Assembly: GCA_017458675.1 (NCBI GenBank)
Contig: JAFTAM010000010.1
Location: 1-47,505, forward strand
Reading direction: 5' to 3'
Source: a bacterium
GTDB taxonomy: Bacteria > Vulcanimicrobiota > Xenobia > Xenobiales > Xenobiaceae
Length of the DNA: 47,505 nucleotides
Notes under the pieces: generated by a model
The model's input: the letters and a program-made list of their open reading frames with translations, nothing else
What the model was told of the DNA's origin: nothing
The model's database searches: none
Shown: positions 42,184 to 47,505 of the stretch, piece after piece
Layout: the number at the start of each line of letters is the position of its first letter
Numbering within the stretch: the stretch's first letter is position 1
Program-made: the position numbers and the translations under genes

Positions 42184-42304
42184 ACTTATATCGACCGAAG
42201 AATCGAATATAAGCGGAAGTGATGATTGCTTTAACATACGGCAGATTGAAACCGCAGTTTAAGTTCCACAACATAAAGATAATGAAAAACAAATCTTCAG
42301 TCAT
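42182..42304 (-). CDS. Small hydrophobic peptide (40 aa), candidate type I toxin
   Basis: ATG 42304 sits 6 nt after an excellent Shine-Dalgarno (AAGGGAGGT on the minus strand, complement of 42311-42319). The 40-residue peptide begins MTEDLFFIIFMLWNLNCGF, so residues 5-15 are strongly hydrophobic. The second half is moderately hydrophobic and ends in basic RFFGRYK. An inverted repeat CTTCGAG...CTCGAAG lies just before the ribosome binding site and may control access to it. A TGCTATCAT extended -10 lies upstream near 42400. The gene faces a predicted small RNA. I do not recognise the family, and there is no sequence match to the 30-residue peptide at 2290. Confidence 0.6.
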   Translation of the reverse strand: MTEDLFFIIFMLWNLNCGFNLPYVKAIITSAYIRFFGRYK

Positions 42305-42467
42305 GGCATCACCTCCCTTCTCTTCGAGAATTTAAATAAAGACTCGAAGGAGAAAACGAGAGGCAGGGACCACCGGAACGGCAGGTATCTTTCCCAGGCT
42401 TTAATGATAGCACAAAAAGGACGCAATATAAAGCGGTATTTGCTTAAAAAAGGTGAATTATTCAGAT

Positions 42468-42655
42468 ACTTCGCTTCGCTCAGAATGACATGCGTTGTGC
42501 TATCCTGAGCCGGTAAATCTGTCATCCTGAACCTTCGGCGAAGCCTCTGCCATGCAAAAGGGCATAGATTCTTCGCTGCGCTCAGAATGACATGCGTTGT
42601 GTCGTACTGAGCCGGTAAACCTGTCATCCTGAGCCTCCGGCGAAGGATCTTTGTT
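42468..42655. repeat. REP-like elements, several copies
   Basis: Alternating CTTCGCTGCGCTCAGAATGA-type and TCATCCTGAGCC...GCGAAGGATCT-type halves fill the gap upstream of hsdM. Two segments repeat almost exactly (ATGACATGCGTTGTG near 42486 and 42587). Confidence 0.75.
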
Positions 42656-42830
42656 GTTGAACGAGTCTTTAGTGCGGGACAAATATGTCCCATGTAAAAT
42701 ATTTTCTCTTTAAAATGTTGCTTTGACGGCAGGATTTTGCCGATATATGCCGAAGAGCAAGGCCAGAAACAGAGCATTTGAGCGGCCGGGCAGGGCCGTT
42801 ATTTGCATGAGCTGAGGAGAGAGTACAGCT

Positions 42831-44396
42831 ATGGCTGACGTTAGGAAAGAACAGGAGCGCGACGAGCTTCACCGCACTATCTGGAATATGGCCAACGATC
42901 TGCGGGGATCGGTGGACGGCTGGGATTTTAAGCAGTACGTGCTGGGTATGCTGTTCTACCGCTATATTTCGGAAAATCTGGCGGCCTTTATCGACCGGGA
43001 AGAGCATGAGTCCGGGGATTGCGATTTCAGCTATGCCGCTATGAACGACGCCGAGGCGGAAGATATCAGAAACGATATCGTAGAGGTCAAGGGCTTTTTC
43101 ATGCTTCCCTCTGAGCTTTTCTGCAATGTCAGAGCTCGGGCCGGGCGGGACGAGAATCTCAACGAAACTCTGGAAAAGGTCTTTAAGAATATTGAAGCAT
43201 CGGCGCTGGGGACGCCTTCGGAACCAGCGTTCAAAGGGCTGTTTGAGGATTTGGACGTCAACAGCAACAAGCTGGGAACCACGGTGGCCAGGCGCAACGA
43301 AAAGCTGGTCAAACTTCTCAACGGCGTGGGGGAGATGAAACTCGGCGACTATCAGAACAACACCATCGACGCTTTCGGCGACGCCTACGAATTTTTGATG
43401 GGCATGTACGCCTCCAACGCCGGCAAGAGCGGAGGCGAGTATTTTACGCCCCAGGAGGTCTCCCGTCTGCTGACGCTGCTGGCGGTGGGGAGCCGAAAGG
43501 AGATCAACAAGGTTTACGATCCGGCCTGCGGCTCCGGCTCTCTGCTGCTGCAGTCGGCCAAGATTCTTGGCCCAGGTCATGTGCGTCAGGGCTTTTTCGG
43601 TCAGGAGATCAACCTGACCACTTACAACCTCTGCCGCATCAACATGTTCCTTCACGATATATCCTACGACAAATTTTCGATTAAAAACGGCGACACTTTG
43701 ACCGACCCCCAGCATTGGGACGACGAGCCATTTGAAGTGATCGTCTCTAATCCGCCCTATTCGGTAAAATGGGCCGGCAAGTCCAACCCTCTGCTGATAA
43801 ACGACGAGCGCTATTCTCCCGCCGGCGTTCTGGCCCCCGAATCCAAAGCCGATATGGCCTTCATTATGCATTCTCTGAGCTGGCTGGCCGCCAACGGCGC
43901 GGCTTCCATCGTCTGTTTCCCGGGCATCATGTACCGAGGCGGCGCCGAGCAGAAGATCCGCGCCTATTTAGTCAGAGAGAATTTTGTCGACTGCGTGATT
44001 CAGCTTCCCGCCAACCTTTTTTTCGGCACTACTATCGCCACCTGCATTATGGTTTTGAAAAGAGGCAAGACGGACAATAATGTGCTGTTTATCGACGCAT
44101 CCGGCGAATTTGTCAAAGCCACCAACAACAATAAGCTGTCCGAGGCCAACATTCAGAGGATTCTGCAAGCCTATGAAAAGAGAGAGAGCGAGGCCCATTT
44201 CTGCAGCCTGGTTCCCAACGCCGCCATCGCCGAAAACGCCTATAACCTCTCTGTCTCCGGCTACGTTGAGGCCGAAGACAAGCGTGAAAAGATCGACATC
44301 AAGGCCCTGAACGCCCAGATTAAAGAGATAGTAGCCCGGGAGGAAGAACTGAGAGCCGAAATCGACAGAATAGTCGCCATGATCGAGGGCGATTAA
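42831..44396 (+). CDS. hsdM: Type I restriction-modification DNA methyltransferase subunit HsdM
   Basis: This 521-residue protein is full length for HsdM. The N-terminal helical domain ([21 protein letters not shown]) is followed by the N6-adenine methyltransferase domain with the S-adenosylmethionine motif DPACGSG (230-236) and catalytic NPPY (307-310). [10 protein letters not shown] and [11 protein letters not shown] are also typical. It methylates adenine at the site chosen by HsdS. The start at 42831 follows GAGGAGAG. HsdS begins 1.8 kb downstream; an HsdR nuclease is not in the window. Confidence 0.95.
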   Translation: MADVRKEQERDELHRTIWNMANDLRGSVDGWDFKQYVLGMLFYRYISENLAAFIDREEHESGDCDFSYAAMNDAEAEDIRNDIVEVKGFFMLPSELFCNVRARAGRDENLNETLEKVFKNIEASALGTPSEPAFKGLFEDLDVNSNKLGTTVARRNEKLVKLLNGVGEMKLGDYQNNTIDAFGDAYEFLMGMYASNAGKSGGEYFTPQEVSRLLTLLAVGSRKEINKVYDPACGSGSLLLQSAKILGPGHVRQGFFGQEINLTTYNLCRINMFLHDISYDKFSIKNGDTLTDPQHWDDEPFEVIVSNPPYSVKWAGKSNPLLINDERYSPAGVLAPESKADMAFIMHSLSWLAANGAASIVCFPGIMYRGGAEQKIRAYLVRENFVDCVIQLPANLFFGTTIATCIMVLKRGKTDNNVLFIDASGEFVKATNNNKLSEANIQRILQAYEKRESEAHFCSLVPNAAIAENAYNLSVSGYVEAEDKREKIDIKALNAQIKEIVAREEELRAEIDRIVAMIEGD

Positions 44397-44407
44397 AGCT
44401 GCGTCCG

Positions 44408-44530
44408 CAGGCAGAAGGTCATTTTATCCCGAGCCTTTGGCGAAGGAGCCGGAAGGTAGAAAGATTTGTCATCCTGAGCCTCCGGCGAAGGATCTTTAAA
44501 GCAACAAGGTTCTTCGCTGCGCTCAGAACG
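44408..44530. repeat. REP-like elements after hsdM
   Basis: A degenerate half, then TCATCCTGAGCC, GCGAAGGATCT and CTTCGCTGCGCTCAGAA. Confidence 0.7.
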
Positions 44531-44563
44531 GACTAAAGCCGAATGCCGATACGGGCAGTTGAA

Positions 44564-44735
44564 ATTCGGTGATAGTTCGGTAAAAGGTTCGGTGATTGTT
44601 CGGTAAAGATTCGGTGAAAAGTTCGGTGATCGTTCGGTAAAGATTCGGTGATAGTTCGGTGAAAAGTTCGGTGATAGTTCGGTAAAAGGTTCGGTAAAAA
44701 ATTCGGTGAAAGTTTGGTAAAAGGTTTGGCGAAAC
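44564..44735 (+). repeat. Array of fifteen 11-12 bp TTCGGT(A/G)A units upstream of the AlbA-type regulator
   Basis: Fifteen consecutive units of 11 or 12 bp start ATTCGGT or GTTCGGT (the last two are GTTTGG) and continue with A/G, A and an A/T-rich spacer. The spacing is close to one DNA helical turn. The array ends 13 bp before the ATG of the next gene and fills its promoter region. It is not a CRISPR: units are too short and there are no spacers. It looks like an operator array for cooperative protein binding, or a slippage-prone regulatory tract. Confidence 0.85.
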
Positions 44736-44748
44736 AGACGGTGTAAAT

Positions 44749-46185
44749 ATGGAGCAGCAACAGAGCAGCGAGGTTTTTTTTAGCGCAGAGTCGGAGAATA
44801 CCGAATTTAAAGTACAGCTTCCCAAAGATTCCGCTAAATATATAAAATCGGTGATTGCCTTTGCCAATACCCAGGGCGGAAGGCTGATTATTGGGGTAGA
44901 TGATAAAACCCGCAGGATTGTCGGTATTGACGGAGACGTTCTTTTTAAGACAATGGACGATATTGCCAACGCCGTTTCAGATTCGTGCGTTCCGCAGATA
45001 GTTCCCCGTATAGAGCCGAAAACCGTTGACGGTAAAAATATTATTGCGGTTACGGTTTCGCCGGGTCCTAACAGACCTTATTATCTTAAATCCAAAGGCA
45101 AAGAGAGCGGCACTTTTATCAGAACTGCCGGCACGTCCAGGCCGGCTTCTGCCGATAAAATTAAAGAGCTGGAAATGGAGGGGAGGCGCGTTTCCTGGGA
45201 CGAGCAGCTCTGTATGGGTTTTGAGGTTACGGAAAACGCCGTGCGCAAGCTTTGCGGGGACGTATTGAAATACCGTGATAAAGCGGGCCTGACTAAGTTG
45301 GCGCTTAGTGAAGCGCAGCTTGTCAGTTGGAAGCTGCTCCGCCGGAACGGGAGCTCTTTTTTGGCTTCCAACGCTTTCGCTCTTCTCGTTTCTGATGTTT
45401 TCCCATTTTCCAAAACTCAGTGCGCAGTCTTTAAAGGCGCCGACCGCGCGGTCTTTCTGGATAAACGCGAATTTTCAGGACCTGTTTATGAACAGATAGA
45501 GCAAGCCGTTAATTTTGTTATGCGCAATATTCGCCTGGGGGCCGTCGTTGAAGGAGCGATTAGGAAAGAAGCCTATGAGCTTCCCGAAGCGGCGGTGCGC
45601 GAAGCTGTCGTCAACGCTCACTGTCACCGCAGCTTTACTGAGGAATCATGCGTACAGATAGCCGTTTACGAAAACCGTTTGGAGGTAACTTCTCCGGGCG
45701 GGCTGTATAACGGTCTCACCCTCAAAGAGGCGCTCAGCGGTCACTCCAGGCTGAGAAATAAGGTTTTGGCCAACCTGCTCAACCAGATGGGCCTGGTCGA
45801 AGCCTGGGGCAGCGGCATCGGCCGCATTATCAGAGCGTCTGATGCTTACGGTTTGCCCGAGCCTGAATTTGTGGAATATGACAGTATGTTCAGGGTCAAT
45901 ATTTTTCGCAGTTCGCCTTATGAGACGCTCGACGGCAGCCGCAGGAAGAAGTCCGCGGCGGTCCGCCGCTCGGAAAACCCGCGCCTGCCTGTAAATGAGA
46001 CGCGGGGCAGAATATTAAAAATAATCGGGGACGACAACAATATTTCAGCGGCAAAGATAGCCGAGGTTCTTTCACTCTCCGTGCGCAGTGTGGAAAAGCA
46101 TTTGAGGGAGCTGCGCGAAGCCGGTCTTCTGCTCAGGCACGGTCCCGCCCGCGGCGGCTATTGGGAAATCGTCAGTTTGGATTAG
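44749..46185 (+). CDS. AlbA/Schlafen-type ATP-binding transcriptional regulator
   Basis: This 478-residue protein has an N-terminal AlbA_2 (Schlafen-like) DNA-binding region (ESENTEFKVQLPKDSAKY, VIAFANTQGGRLIIGVDD). A HATPase_c_4-like region follows (LPEAAVREAVVNAHCHRSF, RLEVTSPGGLYNG, NLLNQMGLVEAWGSGIGRII). A C-terminal winged helix comes last (KIAEVLSLSVRSVEKHLREL, RHGPARGGYWEIV). It lies between hsdM and hsdS, a usual place for such accessory regulators. No clear Shine-Dalgarno precedes ATG 44749. The repeat array immediately upstream is a natural candidate for its own binding site. The first AlbA-type gene (9329-10965) has the same overall plan. Confidence 0.85.
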   Translation: MEQQQSSEVFFSAESENTEFKVQLPKDSAKYIKSVIAFANTQGGRLIIGVDDKTRRIVGIDGDVLFKTMDDIANAVSDSCVPQIVPRIEPKTVDGKNIIAVTVSPGPNRPYYLKSKGKESGTFIRTAGTSRPASADKIKELEMEGRRVSWDEQLCMGFEVTENAVRKLCGDVLKYRDKAGLTKLALSEAQLVSWKLLRRNGSSFLASNAFALLVSDVFPFSKTQCAVFKGADRAVFLDKREFSGPVYEQIEQAVNFVMRNIRLGAVVEGAIRKEAYELPEAAVREAVVNAHCHRSFTEESCVQIAVYENRLEVTSPGGLYNGLTLKEALSGHSRLRNKVLANLLNQMGLVEAWGSGIGRIIRASDAYGLPEPEFVEYDSMFRVNIFRSSPYETLDGSRRKKSAAVRRSENPRLPVNETRGRILKIIGDDNNISAAKIAEVLSLSVRSVEKHLRELREAGLLLRHGPARGGYWEIVSLD

Positions 46186-46219
46186 ATTATCAGCGGCAAA
46201 GAAAGGCGGCGGCAAAAGG

Positions 46220-47505
46220 ATGAACAGAATAGAGGAATTATTGCATGAGCTCTGCCCAGAAGGGGTGGAATATAAGAAGCTGGGGGAAGTGGCAGACTAT
46301 ATTCGTGGCATTACTTATAAAAAAAGTGATGAATTGAATGATAATATAAACAATGGTATAGGTGTAATAAGGGCTAATAACATTTGGATTGATAAAAACA
46401 TATTAAACTTTAGTGACATTAAATATATAAAAGAATCTAAGAAAATTAAAGATGTGCATTATCTATATAAGGATGATATATTAATATGTGCTGGTAGTGG
46501 TAGCAAAGAACATATCGGTAAAGTTGCTTATATTTTTCAAGATCTGCAGTATGTTTTTGGCGGATTCATGGGTGTAATTAGAAACAAGAGCATAAAAGTA
46601 ATATTGCCTCGTTTTATTTTTCATATTTTAACTAGTGAAATATTTAGAATGTATTTAAAAAATAATTTAGATACTTCGACTATAAATAATTTAAATGCAA
46701 AACTTATGAATGATTTTCTCATTCCTGTTCCGCCTTTGCCGGTCCAGGAGGAGATTGTGCGCATCCTCGACAAATTTACCGACCTCACTACCGACCTCAC
46801 TACCGACCTCACCCGTGAACTGGCATTGCGCCGGAAGCAGTACGAATACTACCGCGATCATCTGCTGACATTTTCAACAAATGTAGCATATAAAACATTA
46901 GGTGAAATTGCCACCAGTATATATAGAGGCTCTGGCATCAAGAGAGAGGATATTACGGAGACTGGGACCCCTTGTGTAAGGTATGGTGAAATATATACTT
47001 CTTACAATATCCACTTTAATCAGTGTATTTCTCACACTGAAGTAGATAAAATTAAAAATCCGAAATATTTTTCTTCTGGAGACCTTTTATTTGCAATTAC
47101 TGGAGAAAATGTTGAAGATATCGCTAAATGTATCGCATATACGGGATCAAAAAGTTGTTTAGCAGGTGGTGATATTGTTGTATTAAAACACAATGAAAAT
47201 CCTAAATATTTAGCATATGCTTTATCAACATTTAATGCTCAAAAGCAAAAGACGAAAGGTAAAAGTAAAAATAAAGTTGTGCATTCAAGTGTTCCAGATA
47301 TTGCTAGTATAACGATTCCTGTTCCTCCGCTGCCGGTTCAGCAGCGCATTGTCAATGTGCTGGATAACTTTGAAGCGGTCTGCAGTGATCTGAAGATTGG
47401 CCTGCCGGCGGAAATAGAGGCTCGGCAGAAACAGTATGAATATTATCGCGATCTGCTCTTGACATTCACCGAAAAGGGCGCTATAACCCAGACAGACAGA
47501 CAGAC
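46220..47505 (+). CDS. hsdS: Type I restriction-modification specificity subunit HsdS, cut by window end
   Basis: The frame runs open from ATG 46220 to the window end (428 codons). Two target-recognition domains (about residues 14-170 and 218-370) are markedly AT-rich. They sit beside GC-richer conserved spacers (IPVPPLPVQEEIVRILDKF and IPVPPLPVQQRIVNVLDNF, with RRKQYEYYRD and RQKQYEYYRD). Such a base-composition contrast is usual where recognition domains are exchanged. The first spacer contains TDLT repeated three times (12-bp units, about 46778-46812), the kind of length-variable spacer known to alter site spacing in EcoR124-type enzymes. At the very end a CAGA tetranucleotide run begins. 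Confidence 0.92.
   Translation, partial: MNRIEELLHELCPEGVEYKKLGEVADYIRGITYKKSDELNDNINNGIGVIRANNIWIDKNILNFSDIKYIKESKKIKDVHYLYKDDILICAGSGSKEHIGKVAYIFQDLQYVFGGFMGVIRNKSIKVILPRFIFHILTSEIFRMYLKNNLDTSTINNLNAKLMNDFLIPVPPLPVQEEIVRILDKFTDLTTDLTTDLTRELALRRKQYEYYRDHLLTFSTNVAYKTLGEIATSIYRGSGIKREDITETGTPCVRYGEIYTSYNIHFNQCISHTEVDKIKNPKYFSSGDLLFAITGENVEDIAKCIAYTGSKSCLAGGDIVVLKHNENPKYLAYALSTFNAQKQKTKGKSKNKVVHSSVPDIASITIPVPPLPVQQRIVNVLDNFEAVCSDLKIGLPAEIEARQKQYEYYRDLLLTFTEKGAITQTDRQ
46778..46812 (+). repeat. 12-bp tandem repeat (ACCGACCTCACT) in the central HsdS spacer
   Basis: Three units encode TDLT TDLT TDLT between the two recognition domains. In EcoR124 and EcoR124/3, two or three copies of a four-residue repeat change the length of the DNA gap recognised. 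Confidence 0.9.
47489..47505 (+). repeat. CAGA tetranucleotide tract at the 3' part of hsdS (continues past window)
   Basis: Four full CAGA units plus one base reach the window end. The tract lies inside the open frame just after the second conserved helix. A tetranucleotide tract in a coding region would shift frame when its copy number changes. Its full length is not visible. Confidence 0.75.

Noticed and set aside
42301-42777. Minus-strand frame of 158 codons upstream of hsdM
   Set aside because: It consists mostly of translated REP elements (SERSEES-type strings).
42669-43871. 400-codon minus-strand frame
   Set aside because: It is antisense to hsdM, whose methyltransferase motifs are intact.
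44564-44735. CRISPR array
   Set aside because: Units are 11-12 bp with no unique spacers.
44523-44969. Minus-strand frame with a repetitive NHRTFYRTITE-like protein
   Set aside because: It reads through the 11-12 bp repeat array antisense to the AlbA-type gene. The repeat period explains the frame.

Overview
The window looks like a chromosomal stretch of an anaerobic, probably gut-associated Bacillota-type bacterium. The signs are strong AAGGAGG ribosome binding sites, a YqeG phosphatase, a Fur/PerR-rubrerythrin oxidative-stress pair, DUF4143 and AAA-ATPase/DUF1703 proteins, Sel1-repeat proteins and a large BspA-type leucine-rich-repeat family. No rRNA, tRNA, CRISPR array or transposase was seen, so a finer taxonomic call is not supported.

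Layout. (1) 1-1771: a divergent Fur/PerR-type regulator and a flavin-reductase/rubredoxin/rubredoxin/rubrerythrin fusion, separated by a Fur-like palindrome. (2) 1836-2500: palindromic repeats and a 30-codon hydrophobic peptide gene facing a predicted convergent small RNA. (3) 2701-5741: lipid kinase, a DUF4143 ATPase pseudogene and yqeG. A decayed copy of the yqeG 3' end lies on the far side of the ATPase. (4) 6114-8807: a membrane-anchored Sel1-repeat protein. (5) 9127-13361: a frameshifted AlbA/Schlafen-type gene and a radical SAM-Nudix-winged-helix fusion. A second copy of the fusion's 3' end lies on the far side of the AlbA gene. (6) 13474-34175: about 20 kb of minus-strand LRR genes, with six intact, one frameshifted and three remnants. 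One degenerate Sel1 gene on the plus strand interrupts them. (7) 34942-38747: a molybdenum-hydroxylase group (MobA/ModE-like regulator, MocA-like cytidylyltransferase, XdhA-like subunit). (8) 39057-41862: an AAA-ATPase/DUF1703 protein and a DUF5131-DUF4186 fusion. (9) 42055-42304: a second small hydrophobic peptide facing a predicted small RNA. (10) 42831-47505: a type I restriction-modification locus (hsdM, an AlbA/Schlafen regulator behind a 15-unit operator-like array, and hsdS cut by the window end).

Genes that probably work together: the regulator, palindrome and rubrerythrin fusion in peroxide defence; the MocA-like enzyme supplying cytosine-dinucleotide cofactor to the XdhA-like hydroxylase under a ModE-like regulator; and HsdM with HsdS. 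The LRR proteins share a modular plan. Each module runs from an acidic AD...AY N-cap through a run of about 23-residue LRRs to a WRGxxY C-cap. None has a visible signal peptide or anchor, so their location and role are open.

The window is repeat-rich and decaying. REP-like palindromes occur in most intergenic gaps, and a second dispersed repeat of about 125 bp has at least four full copies. Nonsense codons and frameshifts disable four large genes. The least ordinary features are the two type I toxin-antitoxin-like loci, the modular LRR family, the two gene-3'-end duplications that bracket accessory genes, and the 11-12 bp repeat array in the restriction locus. All functional statements come from reading the sequence and from family knowledge; no search was run.
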